Below are positions 16,575 to 24,314 of a stretch of DNA of 64,000 bases, piece by piece (position 1 is the stretch's first letter; each line of letters starts with the position of its first letter). Under the pieces are notes generated by a model. The model was not told the origin of the DNA, did no database searches, and worked only from the letters and a program-made list of their open reading frames with translations. The position numbers were made by a program, and so were the translations under genes. The DNA is from JAAYEA01 sp012689325 (GTDB lineage: Bacteria; Chloroflexota; Anaerolineae; JAAYEA01), in contig DAITVZ010000005.1 of assembly GCA_036841525.1 (NCBI GenBank), forward strand, positions 1 through 64,000, written 5' to 3'.

Positions 16575-17081
16575 TCAGCGGTTCTCCGTGATGCGGATGT
16601 CATAGCTCTTGTTGTTGTTCGTCAGCTGCTTTTCCCCGGCCACCGCGGCCAGACCTATCTCTAGGCGATAGTGTGACCCTTGCGGCGAGGGGATGAGGCT
16701 GCTGAACTGCACGATCTCGATGGCGCCGGGCGCCAAGCTCTCGACCTTTTGCTCCTGCTGGACCGAGTCTTTTGCCTCGTCGCCCGATAGCTTGGCCGTG
16801 ACCTTGATATCGGCCTCTTTGCGATAGCCGCGGTTCTCCACGGCCACGCGCAGCGTGACTTGGCCATCCTTTGGAAGGGACTTGAGCGAGTTGAGCGGGG
16901 GGTCGAACTCGACAGCGAGGATGGAAAGGTCGTGCTCCTCGCCCATCACCAGGCCCGCCAGCGCCGCCGCCCGCTTGTCCGTCGCCGGCTCGCCGACGAT
17001 CTCGCTCACTTGCACGCACCCGACGGAGGCCAACAGCAGCAAGGCCAGGGTGCAAGCAAGGAGGTATTTCCGATTGGTCAT
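16575..17081 (-). CDS. Lipoprotein with CARDB-like domain
   Basis: The 168-residue product has a lipoprotein signal peptide (NRKYLLACTLALLLLASVGC, lipobox LASVGC), so it should be exported and lipidated. The mature part contains EFDPPLNSLKSLPKDGQVTL and VAVENRGYRKEADIKV, resembling a CARDB-type beta-sandwich, with a conserved-looking end NNNKSYDIRI. AGGAGG precedes ATG 17081, and a good promoter lies at 17200-17228. No partner gene is adjacent. Function unknown; a surface or extracellular binding role is plausible. Confidence 0.75.
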   Translation of the reverse strand: MTNRKYLLACTLALLLLASVGCVQVSEIVGEPATDKRAAALAGLVMGEEHDLSILAVEFDPPLNSLKSLPKDGQVTLRVAVENRGYRKEADIKVTAKLSGDEAKDSVQQEQKVESLAPGAIEIVQFSSLIPSPQGSHYRLEIGLAAVAGEKQLTNNNKSYDIRITENR

Positions 17082-17199
17082 ATATCCTCCTGGAGCGCGC
17101 CTTGAGCGCAGAGCCACCTGCCCCCCGGCCGGTTCCTTCCGAGGTCAGCGGCCAGTCAAGGGAAACAAGCAGGCCCGCACTAGCCGCTCCTCCTCGCTA

Positions 17200-17228
17200 A
17201 TCATATCGCGAATCGGCCCGGTTGTCAA
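17200..17228 (-). promoter_or_regulatory. Sigma70-type promoter for the lipoprotein gene
   Basis: Minus strand: -35 TTGACA (17228-17223), 17-bp spacer, -10 TATGAT (17205-17200). The leader would be about 110 nt. Confidence 0.65.
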
Positions 17229-17289
17229 GTTGGGTGGGTCAGCCCGGGTTGGGGCACGCATTACCTCCGTTGCCCCCCGCGCAGAGGAC

Positions 17290-17365
17290 GCCATCCGGAG
17301 GATTGCGCTACACCGTGGCGCAACCCCCATTCCATGGGGCGCACTCTGGGTTGCGCGCCTGCCCG
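17290..17365. repeat. Family F repeat (GGATTGCGCTAC / GCGCAACCC type)
   Basis: CATCCGGAGGATTGCGCTACAC followed by GGCGCAACCCCCATTCCATG and TCTGGGTTGCGCGCC. The same motif recurs at 25302-25339 and, in frame, at 52655-52890. The rest of the 17082-17436 interval holds only the two promoters listed. Confidence 0.65.
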
Positions 17366-17373
17366 CCGTCCGC

Positions 17374-17402
17374 TTGCCCTCCCGGGCAAAAGCCGCTATA
17401 AT
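17374..17402 (+). promoter_or_regulatory. Sigma70-type promoter for tgt
   Basis: -35 TTGCCC (17374-17379), 17-bp spacer, -10 TATAAT (17397-17402). Transcription would start about 28 nt before the ATG. Confidence 0.7.
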
Positions 17403-17436
17403 CTCGCCGTTTCCTATTTCCCAGCGAGGCCAAGCC

Positions 17437-18603
17437 ATGTCCTTTCGGTTCGATCTGCTTCACCGCGATGAGCGCACGGCGGGCCGTGTCGGGGTGGCCC
17501 ATACCCCCCACGGCGACCTCCCCACCCCCGTGTTTGCCCCCGTGGGCACCCAGGCCACGGTCAAAACGCTCTCGCCGGACGAGCTCCGCGAGCTGGGCGC
17601 CACGCTCATCCTCGCCAACACCTATCACCTCTACCTGCGCCCCGGCTCCGACCTGGTGGCCGAGATGGGCGGGCTGCACCGCTTCATGGGCTGGGACCGC
17701 CCCATCCTCACCGATAGCGGCGGCTTTCAGGTCTTTAGCCTGGAGACGCTGCGCAAGGTCAGCGACGAGGGCGTTACCTTTCGCTCGCATATCGACGGGT
17801 CGGAGCACGTCTTTTCGCCCGAGCGCGCCGTCGCCATCCAGGAAGAGCTGGGCGCGGATATCATCATGTGCTTTGACGAGTGCGCCGAGCCTTTCGACCG
17901 CGCCTATAGCCAGGCGGCCATGGAGCGCACCCACCGCTGGGCCGCGCGCTGCCAGCAGGCGCAAAAGCGCCCGGACCAGGCGCTCTTTGGCATCGTACAA
18001 GGCGGCATCTTTGCCGACCTGCGGCAGGAGAGCGCCCGTTACCTGTCGTCGCTGGAGCTGCCGGGGTATGCCATCGGCGGGCTGAGCGTGGGCGAGTCCA
18101 AGGAGGACATGCACGCCATGCTGGACGTCACGCTGCCCCTCTTGCCGGAGGACAAGCCGCGCTACCTGATGGGCGTCGGCTCGCCGGAGGACCTGGTGGA
18201 AGGGGTGGCGCGGGGCGTGGACATCTTTGACTGCACGCTGCCCACGCGGCTGGCCCGCAACGGCGCGTTGCTCACCCGCCAGGGACGGCTCAACATCCGC
18301 AACGCGCAATACACCCGGGACCCGGCGCCGGTGGAGGAGGGCTGCACCTGCTACACCTGCCGCCACTTTTCCCGCGCCTACCTGCGCCACCTGGCCCGCA
18401 CCGAGGAGGTGCTGGGGCTGCGGCTGAACACCATTCACAACGTGCATTTCATGATCCACCTGATGGGCGAGATTCGGGCGGCGCTCTTGGCGGGGACTTT
18501 TGCCGAGTTCCGCGAGGCCTTCTGGGCCGAGTACACGATCATCCCTTACGAGATTCGGCGCGCCAATCGCGAGGCGCGCAAGGCGCGGATAGCGAAGGGC
18601 TAA
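17437..18603 (+). CDS. tgt: Queuine tRNA-ribosyltransferase
   Basis: The 388-residue protein exchanges guanine-34 in GUN-anticodon tRNAs for the queuosine precursor preQ1. Family motifs are strong: VKTLSPDELRELGATLILAN, ILTDSGGFQVFSL (active-site Asp), ALFGIVQGGIF, YAIGGLSVGE, and DIFDCTLPTRLARNG (nucleophile Asp region). The zinc site CTCYTC with a later His (NTIHNVHF) is present. Length is normal. ATG 17437 is the homology start; the frame is open upstream but noncoding there. A near-consensus promoter precedes it. No other queuosine genes are adjacent. Confidence 0.95.
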   Translation: MSFRFDLLHRDERTAGRVGVAHTPHGDLPTPVFAPVGTQATVKTLSPDELRELGATLILANTYHLYLRPGSDLVAEMGGLHRFMGWDRPILTDSGGFQVFSLETLRKVSDEGVTFRSHIDGSEHVFSPERAVAIQEELGADIIMCFDECAEPFDRAYSQAAMERTHRWAARCQQAQKRPDQALFGIVQGGIFADLRQESARYLSSLELPGYAIGGLSVGESKEDMHAMLDVTLPLLPEDKPRYLMGVGSPEDLVEGVARGVDIFDCTLPTRLARNGALLTRQGRLNIRNAQYTRDPAPVEEGCTCYTCRHFSRAYLRHLARTEEVLGLRLNTIHNVHFMIHLMGEIRAALLAGTFAEFREAFWAEYTIIPYEIRRANREARKARIAKG

Positions 18604-18604
18604 T

Positions 18605-18678
18605 GGCAGATCGCCTATCGCGTATCGCAGGAGAGGAGCGCATCCCGCGATAGGCGATTTGCGATAAGCGATGGGCGC
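18605..18678. repeat. Family D inverted repeat (TATCGC-type), copy 2
   Basis: GCAGATCGCCTATCGCGTATCG on the left pairs with CGATAGGCGATTTGCGATAAGC-like sequence on the right, forming a long imperfect hairpin between tgt and the fumarase genes. Confidence 0.7.
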
Positions 18679-18699
18679 TAGACGCACGGAGGTACGCAC

Positions 18700-19545
18700 A
18701 TGAGAGAACTGGAGGCCGCCGCCATCACTGAGGCAGTGGCGCGGCTGTGCATCGAGGCGAACTATAACCTGGGCGAGGACGTGCTGGCCGGGTTGCGCCA
18801 GGCCCGCGAGACGGAGGAGTCGCCGGTGGGCCAGGGCGTGCTGGATATGCTGCTGCGCAACGCCGAGATCGCCGCGCAGGGCGAGTATCCCCTCTGCCAG
18901 GACACCGGCCTGGCCGTGGTGTTCGTCGAGCTGGGCCAGGAGGTCCACGTGGTCGGCGGCGACCTGAACGCCGCCATTGAAGCAGGCGTGCGCCAGGGCT
19001 ACGCCGAGGGCTATTTGCGCAAGTCGGCGGTGGCGCGCCCCTTTTCCGCGCGGATCAACACCGGCGACAACACCCCGGCCATCATCCACGTGACCATCGT
19101 CCCCGGCGACCGGGTCCGGCTGCTGGTGGCGCCCAAGGGCGGCGGCAGCGAGAACATGAGCTACCTGCGAGTGCTCCCCCCGGCCAAGGGCCGCCAGGGA
19201 GTGATCGATTTCGTGGTGGAGAGCGTCGACCAGTCGGGCGGCAACCCTTGCCCGCCGGTGGTGGTCGGCGTGGGCGTCGGCGGGACGGTGGAGCAGACGA
19301 TGCTGCTGGCCAAGCGCGCGCTGATGCGCCCCCTCGGCCAGCCCCACCCCGACCCTGAGGTGGCCGAGTTGGAGCGCGATATCTTGGAGCGGGTGAACCG
19401 GCTGGGGATCGGGCCGCTGGGCCTGGGCGGGACCAGCACGGCGCTGGCGGTGCACGCCGAGACCTTCCCCTGCCACATCGCCAGCCTGCCGGTGGCGGTG
19501 AACCTGCAATGCCACAGCGCCCGCCACAAAGAAACCGTCTTGTGA
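18700..19545 (+). CDS. Class I fumarate/tartrate hydratase, alpha subunit
   Basis: This 281-residue subunit carries the iron-sulfur cluster of a two-subunit class I hydro-lyase, which interconverts fumarate and malate or acts on tartrate. Three cysteines in family positions are seen: YPLCQDTGLAV (about residue 66), GGNPCPPV and NLQCHSARHKE. RINTGDNTPA and KGGGSENMSYL are further family signatures. The start ATG 18700 follows GGAGG. The beta subunit gene starts 9 bp downstream, so both are translated from one message. Fumarase is the default function; tartrate dehydratase cannot be excluded. Confidence 0.9.
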   Translation: MRELEAAAITEAVARLCIEANYNLGEDVLAGLRQARETEESPVGQGVLDMLLRNAEIAAQGEYPLCQDTGLAVVFVELGQEVHVVGGDLNAAIEAGVRQGYAEGYLRKSAVARPFSARINTGDNTPAIIHVTIVPGDRVRLLVAPKGGGSENMSYLRVLPPAKGRQGVIDFVVESVDQSGGNPCPPVVVGVGVGGTVEQTMLLAKRALMRPLGQPHPDPEVAELERDILERVNRLGIGPLGLGGTSTALAVHAETFPCHIASLPVAVNLQCHSARHKETVL

Positions 19546-19554
19546 GGTGAGAGC

Positions 19555-20115
19555 ATGGGCCAGGAACCGATTACCATCACCACGCCCCTGACCGAGGAGC
19601 TGGTCGCCAGCCTCCGCGCCGGGGACCGGGTCCGCATCACGGGGACCATCTATGTGGCGCGAGACGCGGCGCACAAGCGGTTCATCGCCGCGCTGGACCG
19701 CGGGGAAGCGCTTCCTTTCGACATCCGCGGGCAGATCATCTATTACATGGGCCCGTCGCCGGCTCGCCCGGGGCGCCCCATCGGCTCGGCCGGGCCCACC
19801 ACCAGCTACCGCATGGACGCCTATGCCCCGCGGCTGCTGGCGCTGGGGCTGAAGGGGATGCTGGGCAAGGGCGAGCGCTCGGCGGAGGTGCGCGAGGCCA
19901 TCCAGCGCCACGGCGCGGTCTATTTCGCCGCGGTGGGCGGGGCCGCCGCCCTCATCGCCCAGTCCATCCGCGAGGCCGAGGTCATCGCCTATGACGACCT
20001 GGGCGCCGAGGCGGTGCGCCGCCTGCGGGTGGAGGGGCTCCCTGCCATCGTCGCCAACGACAGCCATGGCGGGGATGCCTACCAATCGGAGCGCGCGAGG
20101 TACAGGAAAGGGTAA
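19555..20115 (+). CDS. Class I fumarate/tartrate hydratase, beta subunit
   Basis: The 186-residue product matches the C-terminal (beta) domain of class I fumarases: GDRVRITGTIYVARDAAHKR, IIYYMGPSPARPG, SAGPTTSYRMD, GKGERSAEVREA and YFAAVGGAAALIAQSI. It completes the active site formed with the alpha subunit upstream. GAGG lies just before ATG 19555. The stop at 20113-20115 abuts a family B repeat, which may act as a transcript end. Subunit splitting into alpha and beta is typical of anaerobic and thermophilic bacteria. Confidence 0.9.
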   Translation: MGQEPITITTPLTEELVASLRAGDRVRITGTIYVARDAAHKRFIAALDRGEALPFDIRGQIIYYMGPSPARPGRPIGSAGPTTSYRMDAYAPRLLALGLKGMLGKGERSAEVREAIQRHGAVYFAAVGGAAALIAQSIREAEVIAYDDLGAEAVRRLRVEGLPAIVANDSHGGDAYQSERARYRKG

Positions 20116-20190
20116 ACCACGAAATACACGAAAAACACGAAATAGGAAAGAGGCAGGTCCTCTTTTCGTGTATTTCGTGTGTTTCGTGGT
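20116..20190. repeat. Family B hairpin repeat (ACCACGAAATACACG-type), copy 1
   Basis: Left arm ACCACGAAATACACGAAAAA, right arm TTTTCGTGTATTTCGTGTG then TTTCGTGGT. It starts on the base after the fumarase beta stop codon. Other copies: 20640-20668 (one arm), 45055, 58622 and 60647. Confidence 0.85.
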
Positions 20191-20225
20191 CAAATCCGCT
20201 TTCTCGTGTGGTTCCAGTTCCTGGC

Positions 20226-20619
20226 CTAGCGGACGATGCGCTCGACGGTGGCCCCGGGGTAGTGGCCGAGGTTGGCGAGCAGCCCCAGCCGCAGGCCAGT
20301 AGCCTTGAGATAGTTGTGTAGCTGCGCCCGATGCTCGTTAGTGACTTCTTTGGCCGCCTTGAGCTCCACGATGATGCTGTCGTAGCAGATCAGGTCGGCT
20401 CGATAGGTCTGCCGCAGCGGGAGCCCCTTGTAGGCGATCGCCAGCTCTTTCTGGGACTCGAAAGGCACGCCGCGCGCCTGCAACTCCCGTTCCAGGGCCT
20501 CCTGATACACGGGCTCCAGAAACCCACAGCCCAGCTCGCGATAGACCTCAAACACCGCGCCCTGGATGGCGTAGCACTCTTCGATACAGGAGCGGCCGCC
20601 CCTCTGTCTGCGCCTCCAT
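20226..20619 (-). pseudogene. GxxExxY family protein, apparent frameshift near the start
   Basis: The open part (GTG 20555 to stop at 20226, 109 residues) matches the GxxExxY family: VYRELGCGFLEPVYQEALERE, KELAIAYKGLPLRQTYRADL, VELKAAKEV. The function is unknown; the fold resembles a PD-(D/E)xK nuclease. Homology continues upstream as YEECYAIQGAVFEVYRELG only if one base (G at 20583 on the plus strand) is removed, which joins it to an ATG at 20619 and the family-typical LLY segment. Either a real frameshift or an assembly error is possible; a shorter functional product from GTG 20555 cannot be excluded. Family B repeat arms lie on both sides. Confidence 0.65.
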
Positions 20620-20639
20620 AGCTTGGGTCCTGCCCTCCT

Positions 20640-20668
20640 GTTTTCGTGTATTTGGTGTGTTTCGTGGT
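20640..20668. repeat. Family B repeat, single arm beside the GxxExxY gene
   Basis: TTTTCGTGTATTTGGTGTG then TTTCGTGGT matches the right arm of the copy at 20116-20190. No complementary left arm is adjacent; the nearest is on the far side of the GxxExxY gene. Confidence 0.75.
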
Positions 20669-20669
20669 T

Positions 20670-21287
20670 CTACCTCCTGTTGCGGGTCGCCAGCGGGAGA
20701 AAAATGGCGTTATCCGGCGGCTCCAGCCAGACGACGATATCGCCATCGCCGCCGATGATCGGCGCGAGTTGGCCCATGCTGGGGCTATACATCCACACCC
20801 GCTCGAACGACAGCTCGCCCGTCCCGGCCCCCACCCCCTCAAAGGTGATGGTCGCCAGCGTCCCCGCGCCATAGACGCCCTGCTGGCCGCCCAAGATCAT
20901 GGTCGCGTATTCGATGACGCCGGTCTGGTTGTTCACGGTATTGGGGCTGATGGGCAGCGGCGGCGCGGGAAAGTCGCCGGGGAGGATCTGCACCCCGTCC
21001 GCGGCGGACTGGGCGTCCACCACCTGCAACACCTGCGGGTCAAAGTGAACCTCGATATCCACGGCATAGAGGTCTTCCGCGTCCACGATGTTCAGGGCCA
21101 CGGTCACCACGTCGCCCAGCCCGATCTCTTGGTGCTGGGGCACAAAGTCGATGCGCGTGGTGGAGGGGATCGGGGTTGGCGCCGCGGGGTCAAGCGCCGC
21201 GGCGGGCTCCCAAGCGGCGCTGACCAGGCCAGCCCCCGCCAGCAGAAACAGCGCCAGGATACCGAGCGAGCACAAGCGTCTAGCCAT
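20670..21287 (-). CDS. Secreted protein with cohesin-like domain
   Basis: The 205-residue product has a signal peptide (RRLCSLGILALFLLAGAGLV) and a cohesin-like beta-sandwich: IGLGDVVTVALNIVDAEDLY, VDIEVHFDPQVLQVVDA, GVIEYATMILGG and ATITFEGVGAGTGELSF. Outside cellulosomes such domains occur in many surface proteins that bind carbohydrates or partners. The C-terminus IFLPLATRNRR resembles the xxLPL-basic tails I associate with Chloroflexota exported proteins. AGGAGG precedes ATG 21287 by 11 bases. It follows RtcB on the other side without sharing an evident function. Confidence 0.8.
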   Translation of the reverse strand: MARRLCSLGILALFLLAGAGLVSAAWEPAAALDPAAPTPIPSTTRIDFVPQHQEIGLGDVVTVALNIVDAEDLYAVDIEVHFDPQVLQVVDAQSAADGVQILPGDFPAPPLPISPNTVNNQTGVIEYATMILGGQQGVYGAGTLATITFEGVGAGTGELSFERVWMYSPSMGQLAPIIGGDGDIVVWLEPPDNAIFLPLATRNRR

Positions 21288-21330
21288 TGGGTCAAAGCCT
21301 CCTATCGGACAGGTGAGTTGTGGGGCAGAG

Positions 21331-22785
21331 TTAACCCTTCATGACGCCGAGGGGTTCCAGGCGGGCCACCTTGCGCGACAGCCCCGCGCCGTGCACCACC
21401 TCCACGACCAAGTCGATATCTTTATACGCATCTGGCGCTTCTTCGGCAAGTCCGGGCATGCTCCCCGCGCGCACGGCGATGCCCTGCCGTTCCAGCTCGG
21501 CGCGCAGCTCGTCGCCGCGCACCTGCCGCTTGGCCGATTGGCGGCTGAGCACCCGGCCCGCGCCGTGGCAGGTGGAGCCAAAGCTCTCCTCCATCGCCTT
21601 GCGCGTGCCGGCCAGCACATAGGACGCGGTGCCCATGCTGCCGGGGATCAGCACCGGCTGGCCGATCTCGCGATAGGCATCGGGGAGCCCCTGGCCGCCC
21701 GGGCCCAGCGAGCGCGTCGCCCCCTTGCGGTGGACGCAGAGCCGGGTCGGCTGGCCCTCCACCGGATACGTCTCCACCTTGGCGATATTGTGCGCCACGT
21801 CATAGACCATGCTCAGTTCGCGGCGATTCACCTTGCCCGCCAGCACGTCATCGAAGGCCTGCCGCACCTGGTGCGCCATCACCTGACGGTTGGCCCAGGC
21901 ATAGTTGGCGGCGCAGACCATGGCGCCAAAATAGGCCTTCCCCTCCGGCGAGTCGAACGGCACGCAGGCCAGCTCGCGGTCCGGCAGCTTGATGCCGTAT
22001 TGCGCCGCGGCCTGCTGCAAGCGGCGGACGTAATCGGTGCAGACCTGGTGGCCCAGGGCGCGGGAGCCGGAATGGATCTGCACGGCGATGCGCCCCGGAT
22101 AGAGGCCATAGGCGTCCGCGGCGGCCTGGTCATAGATCTCCACCACTTGGTCGATTTCGAGAAAGTGGTTGCCCGAGCCGAGCGTGCCCAGTTGCCCGCG
22201 GGCGCGGTCGCGCGCCTGCTTGCTGACGTGGCGGGCCTCGCCGCCGGCCATGCTGCCCCGCTCCTCGGTGCGCTCCAGGTCCTCCCGCGTGCCGTAGCCC
22301 AGCTTGTCCACCACCCAGGATGCCCCCCGCTCCAGCACCTCGTCCATGTCCCGCTCGGAGAGCTTGAGCGCGCCGCCCTGGCCCACGCCGCTGGGCACCC
22401 GCCGGTAGACGGCATTCATCAGCGCGCCCACGTGTGGCGCGACCTCGTCGCGGGTCAGGTTGGAGGCGAGCAGGCGCACGCCGCAGTTGATGTCATAGCC
22501 CACCCCGCCGGGCGAGATGACGCCGTCGGGGAGCTTGGTGGCGGCCACGCCGCCGATGGAAAAGCCGTAGCCCTGGTGGATATCGGGCATGGCCAGCGCA
22601 TACCGGACGATGCCGGGCAGCGTCGTGGTGTTGACCAACTGCTCCACCGCCCGGTCCTCCAGCGCCATCTCGAGCAGCTTGTCGTCGGCATAGATGCGCG
22701 CGGGGACGCGCATGTCGGAGCGCAAGCTCGTGGGGATCTCGTACAGGTAATCGGACAGTCTCTTCAGATCGCGTTTCTGCACCAT
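21331..22785 (-). CDS. rtcB: RNA-splicing ligase RtcB
   Basis: The 484-residue protein joins 2',3'-cyclic phosphate or 3'-phosphate RNA ends to 5'-OH ends using GTP and Mn. Family motifs are complete: AMPDIHQGYGFSIGG, SPGGVGYDINCGVRLL (metal-binding Cys), LGSGNHFLEI, IHSGSRALGHQV, VYDVAHNIAK, HRKGATRS, and STCHGAGRVLS, whose HGAGR region carries the guanylylated His in characterised members. Length is normal. The archease gene lies 30 bp upstream, giving the common archease-rtcB operon for RNA repair or tRNA maturation. Confidence 0.96.
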   Translation of the reverse strand: MVQKRDLKRLSDYLYEIPTSLRSDMRVPARIYADDKLLEMALEDRAVEQLVNTTTLPGIVRYALAMPDIHQGYGFSIGGVAATKLPDGVISPGGVGYDINCGVRLLASNLTRDEVAPHVGALMNAVYRRVPSGVGQGGALKLSERDMDEVLERGASWVVDKLGYGTREDLERTEERGSMAGGEARHVSKQARDRARGQLGTLGSGNHFLEIDQVVEIYDQAAADAYGLYPGRIAVQIHSGSRALGHQVCTDYVRRLQQAAAQYGIKLPDRELACVPFDSPEGKAYFGAMVCAANYAWANRQVMAHQVRQAFDDVLAGKVNRRELSMVYDVAHNIAKVETYPVEGQPTRLCVHRKGATRSLGPGGQGLPDAYREIGQPVLIPGSMGTASYVLAGTRKAMEESFGSTCHGAGRVLSRQSAKRQVRGDELRAELERQGIAVRAGSMPGLAEEAPDAYKDIDLVVEVVHGAGLSRKVARLEPLGVMKG

Positions 22786-22815
22786 GTTGCCCCTCCTTTG
22801 GTGCGCATTAGCCTT

Positions 22816-23235
22816 TCACACATCAAAGACCACCGTCACCGACAGCCCGTTCGCCGCGCGCTCGATCTCGAGGTTATGAAAAGTGGCGGCCTTGATCGCC
22901 TTCTTGGGGCGGCGGATGCGGTGGCCGGTAACGCGGGCCTGCAGCGAGTTGGGGGTCAGGGCGATGAAGGCAAAGCGGTCGAGGATGCAGCCGTGGATCT
23001 CGCCCAGGTAGATGAGCGCGTTGAGCCAGTCCACCAGCAACGTCTCCATGTCCGGGGCGTCCAGCGCCACATCGTACCAGGTCTCCAGGTCAGGGCCATG
23101 CTCGTCGGCCATGAGCTCGGCCAGGCCCAGCGCCGCGTTGGCAAAAAGCTCTGGCTGCGCCGCGCCCCACACGCGCAGCGCCACGTCGGCGGTGTGCTCG
23201 ACCTCTTGATATGGGCGGGGTAGGTTGGCGTCCAT
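22816..23235 (-). CDS. Archease, RtcB activator
   Basis: The 139-residue protein has the archease signature YQEVEHTADVALRVWG at the N-terminus and an acidic metal-site region, with LVDWLNALIYLGEI in the middle and FHNLEIERAANGLSVTVVFDV at the C-terminus. Archease promotes guanylylation and turnover of RtcB. GGGAGG lies upstream of ATG 23235. It is the first gene of the archease-rtcB pair, with 30 bp between them. Confidence 0.93.
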   Translation of the reverse strand: MDANLPRPYQEVEHTADVALRVWGAAQPELFANAALGLAELMADEHGPDLETWYDVALDAPDMETLLVDWLNALIYLGEIHGCILDRFAFIALTPNSLQARVTGHRIRRPKKAIKAATFHNLEIERAANGLSVTVVFDV

Positions 23236-23254
23236 GTCAGACCTCCCGTGGGCC

Positions 23255-23353
23255 CCGGTGAATGGAATTCACCGGCTTACGCTGGCAAGTCCCCTGCGGC
23301 ATGGAATGCCGTTGGGACTTGCCAGTCTTAGCCAGGGACCTCTGGTCCCTGGC
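23255..23353. repeat. Family A intergenic palindromic repeat, copy 3
   Basis: CCGGTGAATGGAATTCACCGG, then the CCCTGCGGCATGGAATGCCG stem, then CCAGGGACCTCTGGTCCCTGG. Nearly identical to copy 2. It occupies the space between ribF and archease. Confidence 0.9.
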
Positions 23354-23369
23354 GACTCCGCTCCCTGGC

Positions 23370-24314
23370 CTAGTTCGCCGCCAGTATCTCCCGCGCCCGG
23401 GCCACGTCCGCGCGGATTTGGGCCACCAGCGCCTCGGGCGAATCGAATTTCCTCTCCTCGCGCAGCCGCTGGACGAAGCGCAGGGCCATGGGCCGGCCAT
23501 AGAGACCATCCGCCGCCTCGCAGGGCGCCCCGCAATGCTCCAACAGGTGCGCCTCGATGGAGCGCGCGCCGTGGTCAAAGCTGGGCCGCACGCCGATATT
23601 GACCACCGCGGGATAGGCTCCCTCGCCCAGGTCGGCCCAGACGGCATAGACCCCGTTGGCGGGGATCAGCTTGCCCGGCGGGGGCTCCAGGTTGGCGGTG
23701 GGGATGCCGATCCGCCGGCCGCGCTGCGCCCCGGTCACCACGGTCCCGGCGATCCGGTAGGGCCGCCCGAGCCGGTGGGCCGCCTCGGCCACGTCCCCGG
23801 CGTGCAGCAGCGCCCGGATGGCGGTGCTGCTGATGAGGCGCCCGCCGTTGCTCACCGGCTGGACCACGTGGGTGGAAAAGCCCAGCTCCGTCCCCAGCTC
23901 GGCCAGCCGAGCGGCGTTGCCTTCCTTGCCCCGCCCCAGGAAAAAGTTGGGCCCTACCCACAGCTCGCGCAGGCGCAGGTGCGCGCGCAACGGCTCCACA
24001 AAGTCGCGCGCCGAGGTCGCCGCCAGGGCCGGGGTGAAGGGAATGACGACGAGCAAGTCCAGCCCCAGCGCCCGGACCAGCTCCTCTTTCTCATCCAGCG
24101 TGGTGAGCAACTCGGTCTTGGCCTGGGGCGCCAGCACGACGCGCGGGTGCGGGTCAAAGGTGACCATGCCGCTCAGGCAATGGCAGCCCCGGGCCCGCTG
24201 GATCAATTGCGCCAGGATGGCCTGGTGCCCCAGGTGGATGCCGTCAAAGGCGCCGATGGTGAGCACGGTCTCCTGGTCGAGATGGGCGGTGGTGAGTTCG
24301 TGGATGGTTCGCAT
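23370..24314 (-). CDS. ribF: Bifunctional riboflavin kinase / FAD synthetase
   Basis: The 314-residue protein makes FMN and FAD. The N-terminal FAD synthetase domain shows TIGAFDGIHLGHQAIL (HxGH nucleotidyltransferase motif, about residue 21-36) and WVGPNFFLGRGKEG; the C-terminal riboflavin kinase shows GRRIGIPTANLEPP, NGVYAVWADL and PAVVNIGVRPSFD. ATG 24314 directly abuts the truB stop codon (TAA then ATG), so translation is coupled. It is the last gene of the nusA-infB operon, as in many bacteria. Confidence 0.95.
   Translation of the reverse strand: MRTIHELTTAHLDQETVLTIGAFDGIHLGHQAILAQLIQRARGCHCLSGMVTFDPHPRVVLAPQAKTELLTTLDEKEELVRALGLDLLVVIPFTPALAATSARDFVEPLRAHLRLRELWVGPNFFLGRGKEGNAARLAELGTELGFSTHVVQPVSNGGRLISSTAIRALLHAGDVAEAAHRLGRPYRIAGTVVTGAQRGRRIGIPTANLEPPPGKLIPANGVYAVWADLGEGAYPAVVNIGVRPSFDHGARSIEAHLLEHCGAPCEAADGLYGRPMALRFVQRLREERKFDSPEALVAQIRADVARAREILAAN

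Noticed and set aside
17308..20193. 961-residue open frame on the minus strand across tgt and the fumarase genes
   Set aside because: It is the antisense shadow of strongly recognised plus-strand genes; long stop-free antisense frames are expected at this GC content and its translation is low-complexity.
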